Origin: Streptomyces sp. SPB162
Lineage (GTDB): Bacteria > Actinomycetota > Actinomycetes > Streptomycetales > Streptomycetaceae
Assembly (NCBI RefSeq): GCF_029504575.1
Contig: NZ_JAQFII010000001.1
Span: 2,020,501-2,084,500 of the forward strand
Direction: 5' to 3'
Length of the DNA stretch: 64,000 nt
Shown here: piece by piece, positions 54,339-62,827 of the stretch
Layout of the letters: each line of letters opens with the position of its first letter
Numbering within the stretch: position 1 is the stretch's first letter
Position numbers and translations under genes: made by a program
Notes under the pieces: generated by a model
The model's input: the letters and a program-made list of their open reading frames with translations, nothing else
Database searches by the model: none
What the model was told of the DNA's origin: nothing

Positions 54339-55580
54339 TCAGAGCGCGGGGCGAGCCTTGGGGAGGCGCAGTTCGACCTCGGCGCCCTGGCCCGGGATGG
54401 TGACAAGGGTGGCGGTGCCGCCGAGGTCGCGCAGCCGGCCGCGGATGGACTGGGCGACGCCGAGACGGCCCTCCTGTGCGGCGTCGGCGAGCCGGCCCTC
54501 CGGGATGCCGGGGCCGTCGTCGCGGACGCTGACGAGGATCTCGCCGGGCTCGTCCTCCAGCAGGATCCAGGCGTGGGCCCGGTCCCCCGCGTGCGTACGG
54601 ACGTTGTCGAGGGCGGCGCCGACGGCGGCCGCGAGTTCGGCGGCGGCGTGCGCGTCGACCAGGACCGGGGTGCCCGGCGCCGAGATCGTCACCCGCGAGC
54701 TGCCGTAGGGCGTGAGCAGGGCCCGTAGGTCGCAAGGGCCGAGTGCCGCGTCCGAGGCCTCCCGGTCGGCCTCGGGGGCGCCGGTGCGCGAGCGCAGCGC
54801 CGCGAGCAGCCGGCCGCGGCGGACCGCGGCGGCGTTCTCGGAGGAGCGGGGGTCCGGGACGAAGCCGTCAGAGACCAGCGCCCGCAGCGCGGACTCCTGC
54901 TCGCCCGCCATCCTGCCGAGCGCCGCGGCCTCGCCGCCCGCCTCGCTGCCGCGCCGCTGGACCATGGCCAGTACCTGGAGCACGTTGTCGTGGATGTCGC
55001 GGGCGAGCCGCTCCCGCTCACGGGTGGCCGCCTCGATCTGCAGCGCGCGGGCGAGGGTCCGCTCACTGGCGCGGGCGACCTCGACCACGTAGCCGATGGC
55101 GATGCTCGCCACCCACACCAGCAGCACGTTGTGCAGGCTGTCGCGGGCGAAGGCGCCACGCTCGACGACGTTGGCGATGCCCACGAGCGTGGAGGCGACG
55201 GCCGCCCAGCGCCAGCCGCCCTTGATCGCGAAGGCGAGGACGGAGCCGGCCGTCCAGATGGACGGCAGCGTCGGACCGCCCTCGACGATCCGCAGATGCG
55301 TGTCGATGACGGGCGTGAGCAGTATCCCGGCCAGCGCGAGGGTGAGGTCGGCGACGAGGAAACGCTTGGTGCACCGCTCCGCGGAGCGCACCCGGCCCAG
55401 GGTGAGGAACGTCCAGACGGCCAGCACCGCCATGTACGCGGCGGCGGCCACCGGGTGGCGGTACTCCCCGTAGGCGTCGCCGAACAGCGCGAGCGCGTAG
55501 GCGAGGGTGAGCACCCGGTAGGCCGTCAGCGCACGCCACAGCGGCTGCTCGACGGACATCCGGACCGGTCTCGCCGGCAT
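54339..55580 (-). CDS. macS: Sensor histidine kinase, MacS
   Basis: 413 residues with about five membrane helices in the first 165 (MASE-like PspC-free sensor), a HisKA_3-type dimerisation helix with His197 in RERERLARDIHDNVLQVLAMV and a C-terminal ATPase domain with DDGPGIPEG and a late Gly-rich loop. It is the partner of the response regulator downstream (72-base gap). The sensor is almost wholly membrane-embedded, so it may sense a membrane state. GGGGGAGGGG precedes the ATG. Confidence 0.88.
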   Translation of the reverse strand: MPARPVRMSVEQPLWRALTAYRVLTLAYALALFGDAYGEYRHPVAAAAYMAVLAVWTFLTLGRVRSAERCTKRFLVADLTLALAGILLTPVIDTHLRIVEGGPTLPSIWTAGSVLAFAIKGGWRWAAVASTLVGIANVVERGAFARDSLHNVLLVWVASIAIGYVVEVARASERTLARALQIEAATRERERLARDIHDNVLQVLAMVQRRGSEAGGEAAALGRMAGEQESALRALVSDGFVPDPRSSENAAAVRRGRLLAALRSRTGAPEADREASDAALGPCDLRALLTPYGSSRVTISAPGTPVLVDAHAAAELAAAVGAALDNVRTHAGDRAHAWILLEDEPGEILVSVRDDGPGIPEGRLADAAQEGRLGVAQSIRGRLRDLGGTATLVTIPGQGAEVELRLPKARPAL

Positions 55581-55612
55581 CCCCTCCCCCTCCCCCGAGG
55601 CCGAACCGGTTC

Positions 55613-56368
55613 CTAGGTCGCCGGCCCGTCCTTCTCCTGTGCGGCCTTCTCGGCCTTCTCCAGCTCGGCCTGCCGCTTCGTCTCCTCCGCGATCTGGCGC
55701 TTCGCGGCGGTGGCGTAGATGTCCACGTACTCCTGGCCGGACAGCTTCATGATCTCGTACATGACCTCGTCGGTCACCGAGCGCAGGATGAAGCGGTCGC
55801 CCTCCATGCCGTGGTAGCGGCTGAAGTCGAGCGGCTTGCCGATCCGGATGCCGGGACGCACCGAGACCTTGGGCAGCACCTTGCCGGGCGGCTGCACCTT
55901 CTCGGTGTCGATCATCGCGACGGGGATCACCGGCGCTCCGGAGGCCAGCGCCACCCGGGCCAGGCCGCCGGGCTTGCCCCGGTAGAGCCGGCCGTCGGGC
56001 GAGCGGGTGCCCTCGGGGTAGATGCCGAACAGCTCACCGCGTTCCAGCACCTGGATCCCGCTCTTGACCGCCGCCTCACCGGCGCCGCGCGCGCCGGAGC
56101 GGTCCACCGGGAGCTGGCCGACGCCCTTGAAGAACGCGGCCGTCAACTTCCCCTTCACGCCGGGGGAGGTGAAGTACTCCGCCTTGGCGATGAAGGTGAC
56201 CGGCCGGTCGAGCATCGCGGGAAGGAAGAAGGAGTCCGAGAAGGAGAGGTGATTGCTGGCAAGGATCGCCGGCCCCTCCTTGGGGATGTTCTCGAGACCT
56301 TCCACCCAGGGGCGGAAGGCGAGCTTGAGCGGCGAGCCGATCGCGAGCTTCATCGCGCCGTAGAACAA
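55613..56368 (-). CDS. 1-acylglycerol-3-phosphate acyltransferase (PlsC-like)
   Basis: 251-residue membrane-associated acyltransferase. The HX4D motif is NHLSFSDSFF and the acyl-acceptor motif is YPEGTRSPDG. The TTG at 56368 is chosen since GGAGG lies seven bases upstream; the long upstream frame is a shadow of the divergent hydrolase. It probably makes phosphatidic acid or a related lipid. Mycobacterial Rv2182c holds the same relative place. Confidence 0.92.
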   Translation of the reverse strand: MFYGAMKLAIGSPLKLAFRPWVEGLENIPKEGPAILASNHLSFSDSFFLPAMLDRPVTFIAKAEYFTSPGVKGKLTAAFFKGVGQLPVDRSGARGAGEAAVKSGIQVLERGELFGIYPEGTRSPDGRLYRGKPGGLARVALASGAPVIPVAMIDTEKVQPPGKVLPKVSVRPGIRIGKPLDFSRYHGMEGDRFILRSVTDEVMYEIMKLSGQEYVDIYATAAKRQIAEETKRQAELEKAEKAAQEKDGPAT

Positions 56369-56518
56369 CCGAGGACCTCCTGTAGCTGACGCAAAGACCT
56401 TAACGCCAGTTCTGCCCCCGGCACTCCCCGCGTCCACGCGGCGGGGCTTACCGGGGGGTATGCGGGCCGCGTACGCTGAACTCCTGCCACCCTCCCCGCG
56501 GCGAACAGGAGTCCCACG

Positions 56519-57295
56519 GTGCCGCTCATTCCCGGAGCCGAGCCGTACAGCCACGACGGTGGCGAAGTCGGTGTCCTGCTCTGCCACGGATTCACCGGCA
56601 CGCCGCAGTCCATGCGTCCTTGGGGCGAGTATCTGGCCGCCCGCGGCCTGACCGTCTCCGTGCCGCTGCTGCCGGGTCACGGCACCCGCTGGCAGGACAT
56701 GCAGCAGACCGGCTGGCAGGACTGGTACGCCGAGGTCGACCGCGCGCTGCGCGAGTTGTCCGCGCGCTGCTCGCAGGTCTTCGTCTGCGGGCTGTCGATG
56801 GGCGGCGCCCTGACGCTGCGGCTCGCCGAGCGGCACGGGCACGCGATCACCGGCATCGTCCTGGTCAACCCCTCGGTCAAGGCCGACAGCCACCAGCTCA
56901 AGGCGGTTCCGGTGCTGCGCCATCTGGTGCCGTCGGTGCCGGGCATCACCAGCGACATCGCCAAGGAGGGCGGCGTCGAGATCGGCTACGACCGGACGCC
57001 GCTGCACGCCGTCCACTCGCTCAGCCGATTCTGGAAGCTCGTCAGAACCGGACTGCCGCAGGTCACCCAGCCGTTGCTGCTGCTGCACAGCCGGGTGGAC
57101 CACGTGGTCCACCCGTCGAACACCGCGGTCGTCCTCAGCAAGGTCTCCTCCGGCGACGTGACGGAGACGGTGCTGGAGCGCAGCTACCACGTGGCGACGC
57201 TGGACCATGACGCGGAACAGATCTTCGAGGAGTCCTACGGATTCATCCGGCGCCTGGCGCCTGCGGTGGACAAGGAGGTGACCGCCAGTGGCTGA
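56519..57295 (+). CDS. Alpha/beta hydrolase (carboxylesterase/monoacylglycerol lipase type)
   Basis: 258 residues. The nucleophile elbow is CGLSMGGAL, the oxyanion region is VLLCHGFTGTPQ, the acidic member is probably in HSRVDHVVHP and the histidine in RSYHVATLDHD. This resembles thermostable Est30-type esterases. The GTG at 56519 follows AGGAG. It overlaps the next gene by eight bases. Confidence 0.9.
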   Translation: MPLIPGAEPYSHDGGEVGVLLCHGFTGTPQSMRPWGEYLAARGLTVSVPLLPGHGTRWQDMQQTGWQDWYAEVDRALRELSARCSQVFVCGLSMGGALTLRLAERHGHAITGIVLVNPSVKADSHQLKAVPVLRHLVPSVPGITSDIAKEGGVEIGYDRTPLHAVHSLSRFWKLVRTGLPQVTQPLLLLHSRVDHVVHPSNTAVVLSKVSSGDVTETVLERSYHVATLDHDAEQIFEESYGFIRRLAPAVDKEVTASG

Positions 57296-57845
57296 GCGCG
57301 AGGAGGAGCAGGTTCCGGACGAGACGGCTCCCGACGTCTCCGAGCCGGCCGTCGCGGACACCGCCGACGGGGCGGCCCGTCCGCCGCTGGACGAGGACGC
57401 CGCCTGGGCCGAGCTGGTCGCCGGCTTCGACGACGAGCCCGAGCCGGGCACCGGATCCTGGCCCGAGGCCGAGAACCTGTCGGCCGCCCGGCCCGGCGAC
57501 GACGACGAGGACGCGGCCGGTCCGCCGACCCGCAGCATCGTGGTCCATCCGGTGATCCACGGGCCGCGCGACTACACGGCCGCCGAGGACGAGGACGAGG
57601 GCCACTACGTGCCGCCCGAGCCCCCGCCGCTTCCGCAGGCCGACGTCACGACGAAGTTCGCCTGGCTCGCCGTCCTGGGCGGGCCGCTGTTGCTGATCGT
57701 GTTCATCCTGCTCCGGCAGGAGATCACCTGGTGGGTCATGACGCTGGGCGTCGGCGGGTTCGTCGGCGGGTTCTGCACGCTCGTCACGCGGCTGCGCACG
57801 GGCGAGGACGACGACGAACTGCCGGGTGGCGGCGCGGTCGTCTGA
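57288..57845 (+). CDS. Acidic protein with two C-terminal membrane helices
   Basis: 185 residues. The first 125 are strongly acidic (Glu/Asp/Pro-rich). Two membrane helices follow (about 124-142 and 147-165) and an acidic tail ends the protein. It is translated from a GTG inside the hydrolase end, so the two are coupled. I do not recognise a family; such genes follow this hydrolase in other Streptomyces. Confidence 0.75.
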   Translation: MAEREEEQVPDETAPDVSEPAVADTADGAARPPLDEDAAWAELVAGFDDEPEPGTGSWPEAENLSAARPGDDDEDAAGPPTRSIVVHPVIHGPRDYTAAEDEDEGHYVPPEPPPLPQADVTTKFAWLAVLGGPLLLIVFILLRQEITWWVMTLGVGGFVGGFCTLVTRLRTGEDDDELPGGGAVV

Positions 57846-57863
57846 CCGGCGCCGCACGGAGCG

Positions 57864-58622
57864 TCAGCCGGTCGGGGCGGCCGGGATCCGGAAGGCGGCC
57901 AGCAGCGGCAGGTGGTCGGTCGCGGCGGACAGGTCGGCCGGATCGACGCCCGGCAGGCCGTTCGGCACGCCGCACCCGAGCACCTCGACGCCGTGCGTCG
58001 CGAAGATCGCGTCGATCCGCTGGTGGGGGTTGTCCGGCTCCGAGGTGTACTCGCCGCCCCACGGCTTGGTGGCCCAGGCGTCCTGGAGCTCGGCCGACAG
58101 CCGGCCGAACGCCCGGCCGTCCGGGTGGTCGTTGAGGTCGCCGCCGGCCACGGCATGCGGCTCGCCCATCTCCGCCAGCCGTTCCAGGAGCAGCGCGGAC
58201 TGACCCTCGCGCTCTGCCGCGCTGAGGCTGAGGTGGCAGCTGACGACCGAGAGCCGGGCGCCGCCGATCCGTACGACGGCGGTGGCGAAGCCCCGCTGGT
58301 GTAGGCCGGGGGTACGCGGCAGCAGGACGTCCTCGGTGCGCTCGACATGGGCGCGCAGCGAGGAGAGAATCATCGGTCCCGCGGCGGTGGCGCCGCCGGT
58401 GACGGTGACCAGGTCGCACTCGTGGGCGAGCCAGGCGGTGGGCTTGCGCCAGCGGAAGAAGCGCGGCGCTTCCTGGAGGAGGACGAGGTCGGGGGCGCAG
58501 GCCCGGATCACCCGGGCGAGCGCCCCCCTGTCGTCCCGCATGGAGCGGATGTTGTAACTGAGCACGCGGACCACCGCCGAGTCACCGGGCGCGGTGGACG
58601 AGGGCGGCAGGTCCGCGAGCAC
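57864..58622 (-). CDS. Endonuclease/exonuclease/phosphatase-family protein
   Basis: 252 residues of the EEP (DNase I-like) fold. Motifs are VLSYNIRSM, LVLLQEAPRF, VSCHLSLS, GGDLNDHPDG and ATDHLPLLA, so the metal and catalytic residues are present. Substrate may be a phosphodiester or sugar-phosphate lipid. The GTG at 58622 lies five bases after glkA; a GTG at 58574 is an alternative start. Convergent with the acidic membrane protein gene. Confidence 0.87.
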   Translation of the reverse strand: MLADLPPSSTAPGDSAVVRVLSYNIRSMRDDRGALARVIRACAPDLVLLQEAPRFFRWRKPTAWLAHECDLVTVTGGATAAGPMILSSLRAHVERTEDVLLPRTPGLHQRGFATAVVRIGGARLSVVSCHLSLSAAEREGQSALLLERLAEMGEPHAVAGGDLNDHPDGRAFGRLSAELQDAWATKPWGGEYTSEPDNPHQRIDAIFATHGVEVLGCGVPNGLPGVDPADLSAATDHLPLLAAFRIPAAPTG

Positions 58623-58627
58623 GGTCG

Positions 58628-59569
58628 TCAGCCCTGCCGGGCCAGGTCGGCGGCGCCGACCAGTCCTGCCTTGCCACCGAGCTGCGCGGCGAGCACCTGG
58701 GCATGCGGCCGGTACTGGCCGCCCACCAGCCAGCGGCGGAAGGACTTGCGGATCGGGTCGAGCACCAGCTCGCCCTCGTCCGAGACCCCGCCGCCGACGA
58801 TGAACGCCGACGGGTCGAAGAGCGAGGCCAGGTCGGCCAGGCCCGCGCCCGCCCAGCGGGCCAGCTCACGGAACGAGTCGATCGCTACCGCGTCACCGCC
58901 CCGCGCGGCCTCGCTGACGTGCTTGCCCTCGATGGTCTCGGGGGTGCCGTCGCCGAGCGAGAGCAGCAGTTCCGCGTTCTCGGGCGTCGCCGCCGCGCGC
59001 TGCTGCGCGTAGCGGACCAGAGCGCGCCCCGAGGCGTACTGCTCCCAGCAGCCCTGGCTGCCGCAGCCGCACAGCAGGCCGTCCGGCACCATCCGGACGT
59101 GGCCGAACTCGCCGGCCACACCGAACCGGCCGCGGTGCAGCTTGCCGCCGATGATGATGCCGCCGCCGAGGCCGGTGCCGAGGGTGATGCACACGACGTC
59201 GTCGTGACCCTGGCCCGCACCGAACTTGTATTCGCCCCACGCCGCCGCGTTCGCGTCGTTCTCGACGATGACGGGGAGGCCGACGCGCTGCTCGACCTTG
59301 TCCTTGAGCGCTTCGTGCCGCCAGTTGATGTTCGGCGCGAAGAGCACGGTGGCACGCTTGTCGTCCACGTAACCGGCCGCGCCGATGCCGACCGCTTCGA
59401 CCTGGTGGTCGGTGCTGACGGTGCGCACCGCGTCCGCGATGGCGTCCACGACTGCCTCGGGGGTCGCCGGGGTCGGCACCTTGCACGTCTCAAGAATCGA
59501 GCCGTCCTCATCGACTACGCCGGCCGCGATCTTCGTGCCGCCGATGTCGACGCCGATGGTGAGTCCCAT
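58628..59569 (-). CDS. glkA: ROK-family glucokinase
   Basis: Phosphorylates glucose with ATP; in S. coelicolor GlkA also mediates carbon catabolite repression. The 313 residues include the phosphate loop GVDIGGTKIAAGVVD, the sugar-site ENDANAAAWGEYKFG, LGTGLGGGIIIGG, and the ROK zinc motif CGCGSQGCWEQYASG. The ATG is at 59569. It probably shares a transcript with the EEP gene. Confidence 0.95.
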   Translation of the reverse strand: MGLTIGVDIGGTKIAAGVVDEDGSILETCKVPTPATPEAVVDAIADAVRTVSTDHQVEAVGIGAAGYVDDKRATVLFAPNINWRHEALKDKVEQRVGLPVIVENDANAAAWGEYKFGAGQGHDDVVCITLGTGLGGGIIIGGKLHRGRFGVAGEFGHVRMVPDGLLCGCGSQGCWEQYASGRALVRYAQQRAAATPENAELLLSLGDGTPETIEGKHVSEAARGGDAVAIDSFRELARWAGAGLADLASLFDPSAFIVGGGVSDEGELVLDPIRKSFRRWLVGGQYRPHAQVLAAQLGGKAGLVGAADLARQG

Positions 59570-59624
59570 GTGTCCCTCAGTTTTCGGTCGATCCCCGCTT
59601 CAGCCAACCGTACCGGAGGGGAGG

Positions 59625-60056
59625 TCAGTCGAGGTCGATGTGCTCACTGGGTGAGCCGGTGGATGATGCGGGCGGGGTGTCGGAAGCGCGACGTCCGGCG
59701 GCGGTGTCTTTCGCGGTCCACCGGGTTTCGTGTCCCGCGACGACCGAGCGGTAGGCCGCGAGCAGCTCCACGCCGGCCGAGGAAAGGTGCTCGAAGACCT
59801 CGGGGTTGCGCTCACGGATGGGCTCGACCACCGACTTGACCTGCGAGATCACGTTCTGGGCGGCGAGGGTCACCGCCGGGTTGCGGAACTCGGCGAGCTT
59901 CTCGGTCACGGCCTCGGCGAGCCGTCGCAGCTCCTCCGTGGCGCTGCCGACGCCTTGTCCCGCCTGTTCACGCCGGCGGGCGTTCTCGGCGGCCGTGTCC
60001 TCGGCGCTGGCCTTGGCCCACGCGTCGGCGTCGGGCCGGTCGGTGGTCTCGCTCAT
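59625..60056 (-). CDS. DUF5304-type hypothetical protein
   Basis: 143 residues, mostly helical and charged, with a hydrophobic amphipathic middle (VTEKLAEFRNPAVTLAAQNVISQVKSVVEPI). The start MSETTDRPDADAW at 60056 has GAGGGAG at a good distance. By position it matches a streptomycete DUF5304 protein of unknown function between glkA and the ArsA-like gene. Confidence 0.75.
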   Translation of the reverse strand: MSETTDRPDADAWAKASAEDTAAENARRREQAGQGVGSATEELRRLAEAVTEKLAEFRNPAVTLAAQNVISQVKSVVEPIRERNPEVFEHLSSAGVELLAAYRSVVAGHETRWTAKDTAAGRRASDTPPASSTGSPSEHIDLD

Positions 60057-60120
60057 GACGGTCTCCCTCGCGGCGCTCCGGGGTTGTTCTACCGACGGTA
60101 CCCGAATGGACGCATTGCGT

Positions 60121-61311
60121 TCAGCGCGGCCAGAGGGCGGGGTCCGGCGCGAACCGGACTTCGAGCGCCCCGTCGCGCAGCCCCGCGCCGTCGACGGTGC
60201 AGCGCCGCAGGGCGGAGGGCAGCGGGAGGATCCGTCGGAAACCCGCCGCGTCGACCACGAGTTCGTCACCCCGCCGCACCAGTGCGAGACCCTCACGGGT
60301 GGCGCCGGGCAGCGGCAACCGCCAGCGGAAACGGCCCTCGTCGCCGAGTTGGTCGCTCACGCTCCACGGGTCGGCGGCGCGGCCGTCCGCCCCGGCCGGC
60401 CGCTCCGACGGGCCCGGCGGTACGGCGGCGAGCGCGGTGAGGTCGTCGGCGCCGTGCGGTTCCCTCCCCAGGTGCGGCAGTTCGTGGACCGCCGTGCCGG
60501 TTCCAGCCAATTCGGCGCGCAGCGCGGCGAGTTCCTTGCGCTGGGCGCCGGACAGCTCGGCGAGCCAGGGGTCGGGCGAGCCCTCCGGCAGCAGCCGGTT
60601 GGCGACCACGGCCTCCAGCCGGTGCCCGAAGAGCGCCAGTCCGGTGCGGGCCGTCCTGACCGCGTCGGCCGCCGCCCGTCCGGGCTCGACGACCAGCCGT
60701 ACGGTCGTGCCCGCGTCCTCGATGACGGCCTGCGCGGCGGCGAGGTCGCGGTCGGCGCGCTCGGCGGCCTCGTAGGCCCACTGGGCCGGCATCGGCACGC
60801 CGGCCAACTGGGCGAGCACCGGGCGCAGCGCCCTGGCCGCCTGGCGCTGGACGGGGACGAGCCGCCGCAGGTAGCGGCGCAACTGCTCGGGGAGGGCGAG
60901 GGCGGCGAGCGCGGCCTGGGTGGCCGGCAGGTCGACGACGACCACGTCCCAGCCGGCGGATTCCTCGGCCGATTCGCGCAGCGCGCGCAGCAGGGCCTGC
61001 GAGTCCGCCCCGGGGAGCTCGGTGAGTTCCTCGGGGTCCAGCGGGTCGGCGCCCAGCAGGTCCAGGAGCGCGCCGAGCCGGGACTGGACCTCCCGGGCGT
61101 CGGCCCGGAACGTCGCCTGGGTGTCTATCCGGTGCGCGCGCAGGCCGGGAACGGTGGTGCCGTCCCCGTCGAGCACGCCGACCGGCGACGCACCGCGGTC
61201 CGTGGTCAGCAGCAGGGTGCGGGCGCCCTCCCGGGCGGCGCCGACCGCCGTGGCGGCGGCCACCGTGGTGCGTCCCGCACCACCGGGGCCGGTGACCAGG
61301 ACCGTGCGCAC
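60121..61311 (-). CDS. ArsA/Get3-like ATPase with altered P-loop
   Basis: 396 residues of the SIMIBI ATPase fold (Rv2184c type by synteny). The deviant Walker A, normally KGGVGKTT, reads GPGGAGRTT: the signature Lys is Pro and the P-loop Lys is Arg. Switch-like VVVDLPATQAALAAL and other ArsA features remain, and a beta-rich C-terminal end (LPLPGATREGLALVRRGDELVVDA) resembles the alpha-crystallin-like domain of actinobacterial ArsA proteins. ATP hydrolysis is therefore doubtful. GTG at 61311, five bases after the SRPBCC gene. Confidence 0.82.
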   Translation of the reverse strand: MRTVLVTGPGGAGRTTVAAATAVGAAREGARTLLLTTDRGASPVGVLDGDGTTVPGLRAHRIDTQATFRADAREVQSRLGALLDLLGADPLDPEELTELPGADSQALLRALRESAEESAGWDVVVVDLPATQAALAALALPEQLRRYLRRLVPVQRQAARALRPVLAQLAGVPMPAQWAYEAAERADRDLAAAQAVIEDAGTTVRLVVEPGRAAADAVRTARTGLALFGHRLEAVVANRLLPEGSPDPWLAELSGAQRKELAALRAELAGTGTAVHELPHLGREPHGADDLTALAAVPPGPSERPAGADGRAADPWSVSDQLGDEGRFRWRLPLPGATREGLALVRRGDELVVDAAGFRRILPLPSALRRCTVDGAGLRDGALEVRFAPDPALWPR

Positions 61312-61316
61312 GGCCC

Positions 61317-61784
61317 TCAGCTCTTGTCGGGCGGGCTGTCGGACGCGCCGGACTCGACGCGCTTCTTCAGTCCGGCCAGCGCGCGGTCGATGATGACCTT
61401 CTCGGCCTTGCGCTTGATCATGCCGAGCATCGGGATCTTGACGTCGACCGTCAGCTGGTACGTGACCTCGGTGCGCGCGCCGCCGTCCAGCGGGGCGACC
61501 GCGTACGAGCCGTCCAGGGTGCGGAGCATCTGGGACTTGACCAGCGACCAGTGGACCTCGCTGTCGCCGACCCAGCGGTAGGCGAGCGTGTGGTCGTCCT
61601 TGATCGCCCCGGCGTCCAGCAGCAGTCGCACCTGCTCGGCGCGGCCCCGGTCGTCGGCGGAGAGGATCTCCGCCTCCTTCACCTCACCCGTCCACTCCGG
61701 GTAGCGGTTGAAATCGGCGATGACGCCCATGACGTCCGCCGGTGCCGCCTCGATGGTGATGCTCGACTTGGTGTGTTCCGCCAT
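61317..61784 (-). CDS. SRPBCC (START/polyketide cyclase-like) lipid-binding protein
   Basis: 155 residues of the SRPBCC fold, beginning HTKSSITIEAAPADVMGVIADFNRYPEW and ending in the long C-terminal helix (KAEKVIIDRALAGLKKRVES). It probably binds a hydrophobic ligand. Position matches Rv2185c of M. tuberculosis. Co-transcribed with the ArsA-like gene (five-base gap). Confidence 0.88.
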   Translation of the reverse strand: MAEHTKSSITIEAAPADVMGVIADFNRYPEWTGEVKEAEILSADDRGRAEQVRLLLDAGAIKDDHTLAYRWVGDSEVHWSLVKSQMLRTLDGSYAVAPLDGGARTEVTYQLTVDVKIPMLGMIKRKAEKVIIDRALAGLKKRVESGASDSPPDKS

Positions 61785-61862
61785 CGCTGTGGCCCCTCCG
61801 GGACTTCGCGCCGTATGTCTGGGTCTGCTGGTGCAGGCTACCGCCTGCCGGTCGAACAGTTG

Positions 61863-62624
61863 TCACCACTCCAGGGCCCATGGCCTGCGGGTGGCGTTGA
61901 AGTGCCCGACGTTGACGCATTCCGTCCGGTCGATCCGCATCCGCGGGACCAGCGGCTGGTGCACGTGGCCGAAGAGCGCGTACTTGGGGCGGGTGGCGCG
62001 GATCGCGCCGAGCAGCGCCTCGCTGCCGCGTTCGAAGCGGCGGGCCACGGTGTCGTAGCAGAGCTCGGGAACCGCGGGCGGGATGTGCGAGCAGAGCACG
62101 TCGACCGGCCCGAGGGCGGCGACCTTCGCCGCGTACTCGGCGTCGTCGATCTCGTAGGGGGTGCGCATGGCCGTCCGCAGGCCGCCGCCGACGAAGCCGA
62201 AGACGAGGCCGCCGATCTCGGCGGTGGAGCCGTCCAGGATCGTGGTGCCCTCGGTGGCGTACTCGGACCACAGCGCCGGAATGTCGACATTGCCGTACGT
62301 GGCGTACGTCGGCGCCGGAAAGGCGGCGAACAGTTCGGCGTACTGCTTCCGTACGGCGGTCTCGATGGCGCCGCGCCGATCGATGCCCTCCCACAGCTCG
62401 CGGTCGAGGGCGCGGGCCTCCTCGAAGCGCCTGGCGGTCCGCAGCGCGACCATGCGGGAGGCGTTCCCGGCGCCGAACAGGTCGGGGAAGATCCCGCGGG
62501 AGTGATCGGCGTAGTCCAGGAAGAGCACGAGGTCGCCGAGGCAGATCAAGGCGTCCGCGCCCTCCCCCGCCCTGGCCAGGGCCTCCGCCGCGCCGTGCAC
62601 ATCACTCACCACATGGACCCGCAT
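61863..62624 (-). CDS. Calcineurin-like metallophosphoesterase
   Basis: 253 residues. Metal-site motifs are VVSDVHGAAEAL (DxH), CLGDLVLFLDY (GDxx), YGNVD in place of the usual GNHD, CSHIPP and ALFGHVHQP. The ATG at 62624 has AGGG at eight bases; a GTG three codons upstream is an alternative. Substrate unknown. It heads the minus-strand run toward the SRPBCC and ArsA-like genes and is divergent from the FadD-type gene. Confidence 0.87.
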   Translation of the reverse strand: MRVHVVSDVHGAAEALARAGEGADALICLGDLVLFLDYADHSRGIFPDLFGAGNASRMVALRTARRFEEARALDRELWEGIDRRGAIETAVRKQYAELFAAFPAPTYATYGNVDIPALWSEYATEGTTILDGSTAEIGGLVFGFVGGGLRTAMRTPYEIDDAEYAAKVAALGPVDVLCSHIPPAVPELCYDTVARRFERGSEALLGAIRATRPKYALFGHVHQPLVPRMRIDRTECVNVGHFNATRRPWALEW

Positions 62625-62753
62625 GGCCGTCACCCTATCGCCGGTTACCTGCGGGTTACCGAGCGCCTGGACTACTGTTCGCGGAGCGGTTCAGCCGCAG
62701 TCCTGGGTATGTGATGCATAAAACATCTGTACTGCACCCCTATCGCGAAAGCT

Positions 62754-62767
62754 TTACCGGTGGGTAA
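62754..62767. promoter_or_regulatory. Inverted repeat in the divergent promoter region of the FadD-type gene
   Basis: TTACC and GGTAA around a four-base centre, 60 bases before the TTG start of the ligase gene. It could bind a dimeric regulator of lipid genes; no regulator assigned. The rest of 62625-62827 shows nothing else I can support. Confidence 0.3.
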
Positions 62768-62827
62768 CGTCCAGGCCGTCCAACTATCCCTCCGGGTGCG
62801 CCGTCGCGCCGATGAGGAGCACCAGCC

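Noticed and set aside
55613..57538. 641-codon acyltransferase frame
   Set aside because: The part above 56368 is antisense to the alpha/beta hydrolase; the TTG at 56368 has a ribosome binding site and family-like start.
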